64,000 nt of DNA, taken from the NCBI GenBank assembly GCA_013399895.1, contig VXBA01001640.1:62001-126000 (forward strand), read 5' to 3'. Shown here piece by piece: positions 1 through 13,300 of the stretch (its first letter is position 1; every line of letters starts with the position of its first letter). Below the pieces are notes generated by a model, which did not search any database, was not told the origin of the DNA, and saw nothing but the letters and a program-made list of their open reading frames with translations. The position numbers and the translations under genes were made by a program. The DNA is from Serilophus lunatus. Taxonomy: Eukaryota; Chordata; Aves; Passeriformes; Eurylaimidae.

Positions 1-1059
1 AATGAACTTCTGTTAAATATATTGTTAGCCAGATGGCCATCTTGAACTAAACTTCTAGATATTGGTAGTTAAAATAAAAATTATTATTTACAGTGGGTAA
101 AAAACCCTCCAAATCTATTTTGAAAATAATTCTTATAGTTTCAGGCTTTTTTCAACTTGGTTTTGCTGCTTTTGCTCTGTATAGGAAACAAAATATCTTT
201 GTGCTTTTTGTATTGTATAGTTACATGTCATCAGTAAATTTTCTTGTATTTACGTGTTTAAAATCCTATTGTTAGTAGCATTTTATGAATTATTAAATGA
301 TAATTATAATCCATAAAAAGATCCACTGATTTAAGGGATTTTTTGATATGAAGGATGCCAAATACCTAGATATGTAAAAGACATTCTTCTCTCCTGAGTG
401 CTGCCTTTTAAAGGTGTATTTACTAAAAATTTGCTTGCATATTACTTGGTGAATCACGTCTATGGTGTCAGGAGCTTAATTCTATTCCCTGAAAGCTCAT
501 AAAAATAAAAGCTCATAAATAAAATTAGACCTAGTTACAATTAATTTTTATTTAAGGATGTGTATGATCTTTGCAACAAAATTGCTTTTCCCACACATTG
601 AAAATTTAATCACTCTGACCAATTCAAGCTTGGTATCAAATGATTGGTTATTTATTTGATCATTATTATGCAAAGAAAAGCAATATATCTCTCCTCAGAT
701 GCTCAACTAAGATTTCTTAGAATCTTTATAAAATAACCCTGAGTAGTCAAACTTTTCTGGAAATGTTGGTAACGTTTATTTTAAAAATGGACCAGACAAA
801 AGCCTTCCCTTCAGAATTGTGCTGCATAATTTGTGTTATCAATGGGTTTATATAAGTAAAGTCTATTGCCAATACAGGTTTTTGTCTAAGGATCTTGTAG
901 AAGGGAGGCAAATCAGAAGTGTTCAGAAAATATTACAGCGGAGGAAAAGTACGAGTTGGCTGTTCTAAGCGTACGCATTCCTGGATCCAAAGGATGAGGA
1001 CTACACCACCTGTAATGACTTATGAAAGTTACAGAGAACTGAGAAGCTGCCACTGAGAT
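1..1059. other. Unique AT-rich DNA, no gene recognised
   Basis: AT-rich sequence with scattered homopolymer and TAAT-type runs. The only open frame of note (93-275, plus) is short and hydrophobic, with no family resemblance and no convincing splice signals. The last 100 bases may already belong to the old CR1 that follows, but I could not align them. Confidence 0.6.
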
Positions 1060-1660
1060 AGAATGAATATATTACTGATAGAAAGCAGGATCCTGAAAAT
1101 TACAGCACTGTTCAGAAGTCCTAGCTTTGTCTTGGTAATGTACTGAAACAAATACTGCCTTTGCAAATTCTTAAAGCTTACTGGGCTATAGAATAAGGAA
1201 AGAACAAAGAATATCAGGCACTTGCAACATTTAAATAATCTTTTAAGTCATCAAATAACAGAAATAGGGAAAGTAGGAATACAGAAAGCTTAATATACAT
1301 AGAAATTGATAAAGAATTTGTCATAGCAGAAATTAATAACATAGTGGTTTGTAAAGTCTCACTGAAAAATTAATAGCAAGTGACTTGAATAACATAGAGG
1401 CTGAAAACTGTCCAAAAGACTGTAAACAAAAGATAATGATAAGCAAGAGCATATTGAGCTGGGATGCGAAGGGCAAGAAGTGGGTAGTGAGATGTCACAG
1501 GGATCAATTTTGTCTGATCTAATTTAGCATTTTCATTAGTGATTAGCAAATGATGTAACCAGCATATTAATGAGTTGCTTCAGATAAAGATGTACTGAGA
1601 AGCAACACAGACCAATGAAGTCAATTCAGAGATCTAGAGAGGTTAAAAAATATGAGGAAG
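1060..1660 (+). mobile_element. Very old, heavily mutated CR1 LINE fragment (ORF2 region)
   Basis: Two blocks match the CR1 reverse-transcriptase gene by eye. Near 1087, GGATCCTGAAAATTACAG followed by a CAG..CTAGCTTTGTCTTGGTAA-like stretch corresponds to the 'GNYRP.SLTSVPG' part of the RT domain. At 1485-1543, GATGTCACAGGGATCAATT and CATTTTCATTAGTGAT correspond to the '(V)PQGSxLGPxLFNIFIxD' motif. The reading frame is destroyed by stops and shifts. Ends are approximate. This is clearly the most diverged CR1 in the window and has no recognisable 3' tail. Confidence 0.6.
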
Positions 1661-4600
1661 CTATTTGATCTGACAGGCCACAAACTTGCATACATTGTGA
1701 AAAATCATTAAAACAGATAATTGTGGACTTTTTTGTATTATAAGCACACTTAATGTTGAGATAACAAGAAAATGACTGTGTGCAAGTCCAGATCACAAGG
1801 TGCCATACATTTTTAAAGAGGTGTATGTGCCAGGCAAATGCCTTGGTGTTCTCCCTTTGTATTTGCACATGATGCAGGTTGGCATTTCTACAGTTGTTGC
1901 CATGTCCACAATGGGTAGGTCTTTGCTTTCTGGCATCATCTATACTTCATGTTTTCAGGTCACCTAGAGGCAGCATCATAAATGGGTATAACCAATGCAA
2001 GCAGAGGAAAGAATGATCTGTTATTTGAGTCTGCTTGCACAGACTTTCAGGCTTAGATGAGAAATTCTCGAAGGAGTGAGTCAAATTCACATTTATCAGC
2101 AATTTTTCATAGTGAAAAAAAAATTGGAATGCCACACCTGGTATGGGGAGTTTGCATGCTGCTTTGAAATTCTGCCTTACTATTTGGTTCTTTTGCTGGT
2201 TATCTGATTAATTTTGGTTAATGTTCCAAATCCAGTCTGCAACAAATGACTAGTATGTCTTTTACATGATGTCTGTTGCCACTTTTGTTTACTTTTTGCA
2301 TGACGTGACTGCTTGACGTGACATGTGCATGACATGACAGAATTTTCTAGAAAAATTTACAGTTCAAGCCGAAAGTTACCTCTCAGGTGACTGGATCTTT
2401 CCTTTTCTCCTGACTCCGTTGCATACCTGTGAACCCATAGTGACTTGGATTAGCAATGGATCTGAGAGCTACAAAAGGCATGTTGTCCAGCAAGTGAGGA
2501 AATAAGATCTAGGCAGAGGTATTAAAAAAAAATATACATATGTCTTTTTCCATAGGACTTTAAGTCCTTATCTTAGTGTTCAATGGAGTTTCAGCACTTG
2601 AAATCTCAAGGCAGTGAACAGTGAGCTAAGGCACAGTTGAGCTGGATGGTTTCCTCACATCACTCAGTAGTCATGATGAAAAGAACTTTCCTGTTTTTTT
2701 GTTGATTTCCAGACTCTTGCCTTGAGGAATGACATACTAAAATTAATTGAAAAATCTAAAAACAAGTTGTGAGAGTAGTCACACTTGTCTGGATGCTGCC
2801 AAATTCAACATTTGATTTCCACCTTTTTTGACTCGGATGTTCCGTTCTTAAACTGAGAATGTTCAAGTCTACCTTGAATCTATAAATTGGAAATGAGTTG
2901 ATCTCATGAGGGTTGCAATGCTGCTTGTGCTGGATCTGAGTATTATGTGCTTACATTGAACAAAATAAAATATGGAATTACTGGGTCTCGTGGAACGGAA
3001 TTACTGGGTTTCCCCATCATGTAGTTTATTAAAAGACAAAAGTATCGAGTATGAGAGGTATCTTGGACAGAGCTCATATGACCTTCCTCGTTGTTCTTAT
3101 ATGTGAAAATGAAAAGTTTCTTAAAGAGCTGAAGTGAAATAAAATCAATAATTCAGGTTAAACCTTTCTCAATTTGGCTCTCATTTTGTGCTTGGCTTCC
3201 ATATGCTGCTGATTATGGCATAAACTCATGTCTACGGTGTTCCTTTCGATAGCTGTGTAATCATTAACGTGCAAATTGTGCTGTCATGCACAGCATTCAT
3301 TTTGATCTCTAATATATGTAACTGTATATGCCTGGGTTGTCAAATGCAGATACCTAAACTTATAATAAATATCTTAAATCTGTATTTAGGCATATACTGA
3401 TTTACAGATGTGCTTTGATATGTTTCAGAACTATAAACATTCGCAGCACGGGTGGGGATCGACGACCTTTATCTACCTCTATCTACCTTTATCTGCGGTT
3501 TGGTAGCTAAGTATAAGCTATACTAATGTTTGGGTTTTGATGTTCTAATGTTTTTCTTCAAGTATAGATTATCCTTACTGATATTATGAGACAAGCAATT
3601 AGGAAAAAAAATCAGACTTGGAGGAAAAAGGAGAAGTATTCTTAATCTAAATAATGCTTGAAAATTATGGCATATATTTTCTGTACTCAGTTAAGGAAAA
3701 TGCCCTTTCACAGAGAAATGATGAGGGAAAAAAAATCTCTGCTCAGTTACACTGCTACGTATTTATTAAATTATTTGGTTGCTGTTCTTTAGTCTGTGTG
3801 GTTTGCACTGACAAGCTTATAGTTCAAGAAATCTTTTCAGTCAAGGGCTATAGAATGCAAAGCACTTGAACTCGGAGTGTTTGAGACACCTGATCACGAG
3901 TCAGTTCACAGCGCCTGTTCCATGAATGAAATGGAGTAGCATCGGACATCCAGAAGAGGGCACTTGTGGCCCTCCAGTCTGTCTGCTCAACCCAAAACAT
4001 CGTCTGCATTAAAAACATCTTGTGACGAGGGGGGAAAGGCTTCGTAGACTCGTATCTGAATAGAGCCAAAGTACTAATAAGCAATTATGGGGTTTGCATG
4101 GCATCAATTGGAAGATTTGCTTGCAGGTTTCTGCAATTAATGAACATATTTATCACACAAACTGATATAAAAAATAGGAACACCTTTCAAATGCTTTCAG
4201 AACTGCAGCTGGTGACTGCAGAAAGCCACCCTTCTATCATAAGGGCTAAAGGTGTTTTCTGCTAGAAGTTTATTCCAACCTGTTAGGTTTGGTAAATATT
4301 TGGACCTTGACACGGGGGGTTTGGGGGCAAGAAAATTTGTTTTTCTGTGTTTTTGGGGTTTTGAATTTGCAACAACATTGATGGAATGTTGTACACGATT
4401 TGATATAATTCAGCATTTGTGATCTCACACAGAAAAATAAGCTACAAAAATTTTATTTAACTGCTAAAGTTTTTAGACCCCAGCTAATGATGCCTTTGAA
4501 ACCAAAGTAAGTATTTGAGCATGCTAGCGAGATGTGATGTTTGTTGATCCTATATCACTGAAATTACGGCACCCAAGTTCTAGTATGTGAACACAACAGT

Positions 4601-7285
4601 CAAATTTGCTCCTCAAGAGTCTGTAGTCAAGTTAGGAAGACTAACCTAAGACACTTTAACTTCTCTGTCTAATAGATGAGACATAAAATAAAATAACTTC
4701 TGGGGGGCATTATCATTGTGTATGAAGTTAGAAGAATAAAAAAATCTGAGCTTTTTCCTTATATAAGCATTTGGTACACTTGGTAGCAGAAGGAACATTT
4801 TGAAAGTCCCTGTGTTGCAAAAAATCATAGTATTCAGTATGCAAAATTGAATTGTTTTAAAAGTAATTTCCATTTAAATGCATCTTTTGTACTAGGAAAG
4901 TCCCCATGAAAATTTACAGCTGCATTGACTGAGACAGTGTTGCTGTGCAAAAAACCTAACCTCAAGTAAGTCCTATTTCTAAGGATCACTGAAGCTTTCT
5001 GACCATGTTTTGTTCCACTGTTTTGTTAGAACTAGTAGGACTGACTTCTGAGATATGTAAAGCTGTATCACGTGTCATGTATAGCTTTTCGAGGGCTAGA
5101 GTTAGTGCTGTCCTTGGCTAGAGAAAAACATTTTTTTAAAAACTAATTGCAATTGCAAAGACGTGTTTGTTTTACATATTTTGTTAAACTTCAGTGGAGT
5201 AGATATAGAGACGAATCTTGATGAGGTAGAAAACAACCATTCCAACATTTATTGGCACCATTTTGTTTCCAAAAAATTACTGTCTTTTACAAATACATCA
5301 TTTAAAAACGTTTCTCTTCTGCTGATGGTAAGTGTGCCAGGCAAGTGTGTGTACGTGCTCTGTCTATGGGGTCATGTGCAAGGGTGTGCAGCAGTGGCAT
5401 GCCTTTACTTTTTTTTCCCTCTTTAAATTAACTACTCTTTGCAAATTAGTCTAACTGAATGAATCAATCCTATGCATTTTTAGCAGTTGTCTCTTCAGTT
5501 GCTATAGCAATACTGTAGCTATCATAATGTGTGGCTTTTGGGGAAAAATGGTAAACCATCTGATATGGAAGAAGCTATCTGACATAATTATTTTGACCTG
5601 AAAGTTTGTGTGTATTGAGCGATATTAGTTGAGAGAAGTATCTTCTCCCTATAAATCTTGCCTTGCTTAGTTTTTCCTCTGAGATTTCAACACATCAAAC
5701 TAATTGGATAACGCTAGATACAATTTGTAAGTAGTATCATCGAATTCATTCTAGTTATCCCTCTATACTGTATTTCTCACCAGTGCCCTCTTGAGTTCTT
5801 ATTAAGTGAAATTTGATGAGCTGTGATGATTGCAGGGTCACCTTCTCTGATTCACAAAGAAGCTGCTGAGCAGCAATATTCTACAAAGGTTTACAGAACT
5901 AATCCCTTAATTTCCCTCCCTCCAAAGACTGTTTTTCTTATCTGCTCAGTCTGGCATGAGTGGCAAAAAGAAAAATGGCATTTTTTATTAGCATATCTCT
6001 ACAGTACCTGTGCCTGAGATGATCCTAAATTTAGACTGTCATATTCTTAACACTGACTGTAAAACAGGTAATGAGAAGAAAATAGCTGTATACATCCTCA
6101 GGAAATGAGAGACCTGGAACATATGACTGATGTAAATGTCTGCTCCATTTGAGTGAGCAGAGTTCTGCTGTATTACATCAGATAGTTTCATTAATTAAAC
6201 CTATTATTGGTAGGAATGAATAAGGAATGTTGAAGAAGCATACCTCATGATTATGAAGAGCCTGGACAGAGGCTACTACAAGCTCTGTTACCGCACATCT
6301 GACTTCTGTCATCCAAAGTGTGCACACATATCACATTACCTAGATCATTGTCAATTACCCAAAAATATATTTTGTTTTTCTAATGACCCACCTCATTTTC
6401 TAAAACTGTTCCCAATTCCCCTGTCAAATAGTAAGCTTTTAATTCTGCTAGAGGGTACTGGAAGGTGTGGGATGGCTAGAAGAATTTTTGTAGCTAGCTG
6501 GGTAGTTATCTCTAAAGTATGCTGAAAACCCTTCTTTCGCAATACAAATATCAAGGTGCTCTAAGATGTAGGGAAACAATCTTTACACAGTTATAATAAC
6601 ATACTACAACCTGTTCAGTTAAGTCAATGTTTAATTGACTCAAACTGTATCCTCTCAACTGTAGCAGATTTTATTTATTCTTCAGTATCCCATTAGCATA
6701 TTGATTCAATGAATATGATCCACTTTAGCAGCGAAACTGATATGCATAGGGAGGACTTTGTTGGCTTTTTGCAATCTGTAACCAGTGGCATCTCCAGGAA
6801 ATTTATTCTTCCATCATTTATGCACCCCAGTCACTGACTGTAGGTTTTCTTCTTTTACCAGTGCCATACTGCTTCCTGTCTTGACTTCAGTCTTTTTCAA
6901 CTAGCTTTGTTCTCTCTTCTTGTCTCTCTAATATAGTAAATAATCTGAGAACTTCAAATTTTAATGACCCTGTATGTCTCTCTTTGTATTTATTCCTTTT
7001 CAGTGCTTCCTGCTTTACTTCTGTGAATTTCATTATTTGCCTTTCAATCTGCTTTAGACTTAATTCTACGAAGATCACAGTAGTAAATGCTCAGCAGAAA
7101 CACTATGGAATAAATAGCCCATTTTACTGTCAGCATTTCTTATCTGGTGGTTCTAGTTTTGATAATAATTAAGCAATTACCTCTGAGCAACCAGTTCATT
7201 CCTTCTGTGCTTCTCAATTCTCCAATTACTTTGTCTATCTTCTCTTAATAGAGTGATTTGGAGAAAATTACTTGCATAGAGTTAG
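1661..7285. other. Unique AT-rich DNA with a few short curiosities
   Basis: No gene is recognised. The span contains a pair of TGACGTGA motifs (2301 and 2314), a small CpG-bearing patch with three 10-bp TTTATCTACC-like units (3468-3497), a CpG-bearing patch at about 3842-4084 that is open on both strands, and one pseudo-exon-like segment (5195-5327). An AG-rich minus-strand frame at 6887-7078 gives a charged, coiled-coil-like translation, but it ends in a stop and matches no family I know. Confidence 0.5.
5195..5327 (+). other. Candidate internal exon (unverified)
   Basis: The segment is preceded by a T-rich stretch ending TTAAACTTCAG and followed by GATG|GTAAGTG, a near-consensus splice donor. 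Between them, one nucleotide plus 44 codons are open in one frame (GVDIETNLDEVENN... to ...SLLLM). I do not recognise the protein. The base composition matches the surroundings, and the upstream and downstream exons are not identifiable, so a chance pseudo-exon is the leading alternative. Confidence 0.15.
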
Positions 7286-7560
7286 TGAAATAGAATCATA
7301 CAAGTGCAGAATGTTTTAGTTTTCATGGGGCCTCTGAAACTCTCATTCCCTTACCCTGTTCAAAGCATGTCCAATCATTTCAGTTTGTTCAGCTGAGTTT
7401 TGAAGGACACATATTGTGTGTCATCTCTGGGCTACCAGTGTCATTAATTTGACTGTTCCTCTAAATGTTTTTATGTCTAAGGATTTCATATTGTTGCTGG
7501 GAGTTTGTGCTGTTCTATTGTCCAGAGGTATTCTACTTGGAATCTAATATGCTTCATTGT
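7286..7560 (-). mobile_element. Old CR1 LINE 3' fragment
   Basis: Read on the minus strand this ends with a degraded CR1 tail. On the plus strand it begins TAGAATCATACAAGTGCAGA, followed by a GGGGCCTCTGAAACTC block (CR1: GGGACCTCTGAAGATC) and then GTTCAAAGCATGTCCAATC (CR1: AAAGCAGGTCCAACC). Similarity fades after about 7500. No coding potential remains. Confidence 0.5.
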
Positions 7561-10227
7561 TAGAAAGAAGCTTTGCACTTGAAGTTTGCCACTGAAAAAA
7601 AATCTTAGCACTACATTCATCTGAGAAATCAAATAAAAATTATGCAAAATATTTTTTAAACGTAAGAATATGAAAAAATTTTAACCCATCATCACAAAAT
7701 TAAAGGAAAAATATTGAGACTGTCCTGATTTTGTCCAGTGGATAAAAGTTCAATGTTATTTTTGCAAACACACCAGGAAAGCTGAGTCTCATTATTGCTA
7801 TAGTATCGTGTGTGTGTATTGTTTTGGACATTCAGTAATTGTGTCCTTGGACATCGAAGTGAATAATATGAAAGCTGCATTTTCAAATGTTGAATCACAA
7901 ATTCACTGATTTCTAGATGCATATTACAGGCAACTGCTGAAATTGATGCTGATTTAGGTGCTAAAGACTAAGAGCAAAATCAAGACCCCAGAGGAATGAG
8001 AGACTACTGTATGCTTGAATATGACCGCATTTTATCACAACTGATAAAATTGTCTGCAGATTAATCAGTCATAACTCAAACAACATGTGCAGTCTATAAC
8101 TGCAGCCATTCAGGTAGGATATCCTTAGTCCAAGTGCTGTTGTAACTACTACTATGCGGCTCCCAGTTCTGTAACCCTGGATAAATAGATGAGTACCACC
8201 TTTGCATTATTGTTGTATGACTAAGATACTGTTTCCTACATGTACTTGTTTAAATGCAGCCTTCAGAACTGAAAACCAAGGTCTAATCAAAGGTTTCTTG
8301 GGGCAGGTTTGTATACTTATGCAGTTTAGAAATAGTAAGGAACAAAGAAAGCCTGCTTGAATAGTCAAATTATGTAGAATAGGATATCCTCATATATCTT
8401 TCCTTCAGGCTGAAATAGTATTAATTTGACTTGCTTTTAAACTCAAAATAAAGCTAGGAGTTTCCTTTGGATTGTTTTCATTCCAGTATCTCTTAATCCT
8501 ATCTAGTTTTTCTCTCTGATTAGTTTTCAAAGATAGAATGATTAATCCTACCTGTCCCAAGAAAAGAGCTACAAAGTGAGACTATTTTTTGAGAGTTGCC
8601 AAGCACTTCCTAGACTAAGCAAACCTGTGGCAGAAGCAAGACAATTTTGGAAACAATTTGTGAAAATATAATGGGTTTTCCCACTTCAGTTTTGTTAGAT
8701 TTGTCTTGAGGCAAATCTGACCATTACAGTCACTTCTGTGTCTTCATTTGTTCCCTTTTGAAAGTAGTGATTTTGGTAAATATTCAAAGCATTCATCTTA
8801 TTTCTGCTGTGTGCTTCTTGACAGAGAGTTGCTTGTCTGTACCTGCCAAGATAGGAAGGGCTTTTCCTCAAAATCTGTCACTTGATGCTGACATTTGAAG
8901 TTCCAAAGAGGCTTAACACAATACTTTGGTCTTTCAAATTTGTCTTGGGTTTGCGTACAGACATTTCCATTGAGTTTACAAAGTTTTTTTTAAAAAAATA
9001 ATCCTCTATCCTTATTAGTTAGCTTCATCTGGAATCACTTTTCAAACTAGGCAAGATTAATGTTACAACACAAGTTTCTAATAAAGTAAAAGAAATCTTT
9101 TATTACAGTTGTGGGAGGTGGAAAACATGGTCAACAAAAAGGATGATAAAGCAGTGTAACAATTCCAAATTATAATTAATATCAATTCATTTTCATCTTA
9201 GTGTTTCTCTTCCAAAAATCTCAAGGAATGTTTTGACCTTGAATGCTGAGGAAAATTACATGCCTGGTGCTCTTAGACAGTCTGGCACTGTTATATCAAA
9301 ATAGTCTTAGTGTCAAGCATATTACTGCTGTGTTTTACAGTTCTGAATATCTTTTATCCCTTTTTGCCCAGATAAAATGTACTATGCCTTTTTTTCTGAA
9401 GTTTGAGAAATGTAGTTGACTTTATCTTATGAATGTTCTTGTTTGTATGTCTTTAAAATTGATTTGGCTACTCCCATTTTCACCAGTTTTCTTTTGAGTT
9501 GCTTCTGTTGCCTTTAGGAAATAGCCAGAGAATAACTGAAGACCACTGAAATCTTCATAAAGAATAAGTTTGAAGATAGCATCTTAGTCAAACTTAACTG
9601 AACATTACTTTGATTTTATGTTGCCCCACAGGAAACAATAATTTTTAATAAATTCTCTTCAGGCCAAATAAATCTGCTTAATAAATCACTTCCGTGCCAT
9701 ACCCTGGGCTGTGGAGATCTTCCAGTTTCCTTTGACTCTTTGGATTTGATGTGCCAGAGCTGTTGAGGTACCATGTTAGCAGAGCTACAGGCAGTTACTG
9801 CAGTAGTTGAACAAAGCTTTTCAGTAGATAAACACTTTTGATGTGCTTACAGTAGTCTTTGTACCAATAAGCAAATGGCAGTATATTATGCTGTGGCCTG
9901 AGCTTTTTGTGTTTCCTGCCGTGCACTTCTGTGTTCTTATTCCTTGGAAGAACAAGGGAGCCCATGTTTCTGATTAAATCAGTATCAAAGCTGAAAAGTC
10001 TTGAACTGTCAGTAGTGTGTTTTGGGTTTAGTATCCCATGCTTATTTTTCCTATATATAGGCATAAATAGTCAGAATTTCTAGCTTAATTATATCAAAGA
10101 TACTTTAGCTAATATATAAACAATAAAAAGGTGAGATGCAATTGAGTCAAGAGAAAACTTAACCAATAAAAAAACTGCCCCTGCCATTAAAATGGCATCC
10201 ACCTTCTGAAAGCAGTCTCTTAACACA

Positions 10228-10364
10228 TTAACAGAAACATTCTACATTTATTTCCACAGATGGGATGGAAGGACAGACAGTTTTAGCAGAGATAAGACCC
10301 AAAATCTTGCAGATTCCACATTCTGAACAGGTGGTGCAATAGGCTGTTGACAGGTCTGGTATCA
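10228..10364 (-). other. Candidate terminal exon encoding a Cys-rich tail (unverified)
   Basis: On the minus strand a strong polypyrimidine tract ends TTCTTTGTTCTACAG, directly followed by 2 nt and 44 open codons, then TAA. The deduced peptide has seven cysteines in 44 residues, including a CxxCxxCxxC cluster (YCTTCSECGICK) and a terminal CFC. That pattern would suit a secreted or metal-binding tail, but I cannot match it to a family. No upstream exon is identified, so chance remains likely. Confidence 0.18.
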
Positions 10365-13300
10365 CTGTAGAACAAAGAAGTGAAAAATAATTAATTGTTC
10401 TTATGCTCATCCTTGTCTAAGAAACAGAACTGGGAAAAAACTCCAATCTCAAAACATCATATTATATGTTAACTGTGTCTATCATAAATTTGGAGTAGCA
10501 TTTTTATGCCTTGCCTAATTACTTGAGTTATGCTTCAGTAAGTTTAGAACTGCTGTTTAACTCCTTTTAGTTTAATTGCTGAGAGTAGTATTTACGTCTC
10601 ACTCAGTTCAGTACCAGCATTCATCACAGTCAATTTATATAGAATTATTATTGGTGAAAGACTATCTTTTTTCCTTCTCTCCTCCCTCACCTCTTCATAC
10701 AATTCCTTTATGTACCTTGGATAGCACTCATCTGGAGTTCCTTGGAAAACTGTTAATATCTCAGTTTTATTAATCTATTTACTAAATTTTAATTTCTTAA
10801 TTTCAGTTTAAAAACATTTCTAACCCTACTTAGTTTTTAAATGGTTAATTATCTCTTTGCCTCTAAAGAGCTGGAATGTATCAGTTCTATTGTATCTGCA
10901 TGGGACCACAATGAGCAAAAATGAGAGCCACTACTATTAACTTTAAAATTTAGCCTTTACTTTGCTGTGCCTTGAATGTGTAACTGTATAATGTTTAAGT
11001 TATAATTAAGTACTTCTCAGTGGATTTGGAAAGTGGGGTTGTTTTTTTTAAAAGTATGGGAGAGATGTTGGAAAAAAGTGAGTGTGCATGTATACATGTG
11101 ACTGTATGTAGGTATAAGAAGTACCACGTAACTGAGGAGTAGTAAAACACCCTTGTTCAAAATCTCTTGGAGGCCTGAGTGGTAGGTTTTATCACTGAAA
11201 TTTAGAGAAAACCGTGGAGTCTACTCTGGTAAGCTGTCATCAAACATTCTTTCTGCCTTTCCCCAGCAGTCTGTAGTAGGAGAATGGGCTGAGTGATGCT
11301 TAGGTAGCTGCCTGAGATTTTTTTGTTTCCCATTTCAACTCCTTTTATTTGGTTATCAAAAAATTTGTTGGACTGATATTGACAAGTTGCCCAAATGTCA
11401 AAACAGGCCATGATATTTTTTTATATACTCTGGAAAATATGTATAACCACTGCATAGCTTAAGATATGAGGGACAGGTCATACAAATATATATCTATTCA
11501 TATACTTCTGCAGATGTGTTGATATTCAAGACAAAACTACATATTTAGTGAACAAAATACAGCATCATTCTTTTCTCATTCTTATTAGGCTTAGAAAAAT
11601 CCTGACCAATCAATACTGTTATTTAGAAAATAAAATGCAAAGCCTTATTTGAGCTTATCAGGCTTTAAATTATACACATACCACATGGTATATGAAGATT
11701 CTAGCCTAGAATTTGTCAAAACTTTACATGTGAACCTCCCCCATATGTAGGGAGGTAAGGTTATGAGATTTATGCTTTCTTTATTATAATTTTTCTTAAA
11801 ACAGGGAAAAGTGGTAACCTTGTTAATCTGTAGTGTCCCTATTTTTCTTCATAATCTTTTGTTGGAGAACTTGCATAGGAAATGAAAAAACAATGTAGCA
11901 GTGGAGATATCAAGGCTACTGGATAGTGAGCAAGGAGATTGAAGTAAACAGGAAAACATGATTAAACAGAAGAGTGGGAAAAGGTGTTTTTTGGGGTTTG
12001 ATTTTTTTTTATCCTATAAGACTGAAATGGGAAAGGTCTGACAAGGACAGAGGAGATGCATTACTAATAACAGACATATTTAAGAATGATATTGAATTGG
12101 AATCATAAACTAATACTGACCTATTTTTTCATGTGTGTAAATATTCTGTGAGTAAATATGGTATTTTCTCCCTACAGCACTTTAAAAAAAATTCACTATT
12201 TTTTTTTTAAATCTCTTGTCACCTTAGACCTGTTTCTTACATAGAAAATGTACACTAAAGTCAAAACTGCTGTTTTTCTCAGGCAGTTCTCAACTTTAAG
12301 AGTAGCAAACCTCATAATGTGCTTTTAATAAACAAGAAAACCTATAGAACCAACATTAAAATGTATTTCAAAAAGGGTGCGAAAAGGCATGATTTCAGTT
12401 TAACTTGCTAGTGGTGTGCCTTCTAGTCTAAAGCGCTTCATTGTAAATTATTTACCTTATAGAAAATACAAGTGAAGATTACAGAATTCACATCAGGAGG
12501 TACATGACTTTATTTGGAATTGCACAGTTTCTTCAGCAGTGATTCTAGCTACAAAATGTGCGTAACATGGACTTTTAGATGTGATTCACCCTATGAATCT
12601 TGTGTTTTCTCATATAGACATAGCCTTAGGGAGTTGAGGCAGACAAGGGAAAAGAAAAGCCTTGTGAGATAAATTTGGATGATGGCAAGAAATAAGAATA
12701 TGCCAGAACTGGAGACAGAGATGAGGTGAGAGAGAGAGAGATGGTGGGAGCCTTGCTTAAAAAGGCTGGAGAACATTGAGGGAACTGTGAGGTGATCTTG
12801 AAAACATTGAGAGCGCTGTGCGTTCTTGAGCACAGCCTGGGAAAAAATGAGAATGAGATGGGAAGGCTGATTCTAACTGCTGGGAAGCACCACCAATAGG
12901 TAATTTGAAAACTAATACTTTTTTTTTTCTTTCTCCTATGCTAGCCTGTGTTGATACTTTGGCATTTCTAGAGAATCCTCTCTATACTCAAGCAACAGCT
13001 TTGAAATGGATCCTGATGCTTCAAATTTGGTGCCAAGCTCTGAAATTGTGTAGATGAAATATAATTTCAGTTTGTGAATAGCAAACAGGGCAAACATTTC
13101 TCTGATGGTGTTGATTTATGACATCTTTCTCATCTTCAGTAGCTGATTTTGCTGATCTTATGTTTTAGCCTGTGTCAATATGAACATGTGAAACTGTCCT
13201 GCTTGGTTGAGGTGTTTGAATACCTCCAGATTCCACTACTTAAAGAAGTTTGCTGGAATTTCATTTAGATTCTGATGCTGCTCCAAATGTTTGATGCCTT

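Noticed and set aside
6887..7078. Charged coiled-coil-like minus-strand frame
   Set aside because: AG-rich DNA gives Lys/Glu/Arg-rich translations by composition alone, and no further exon evidence was found.
9795..10064. 89-codon minus-strand frame with protein-like look
   Set aside because: The acceptor is weak (TGCCTATATATAG), the length is within chance and no family is recognised.
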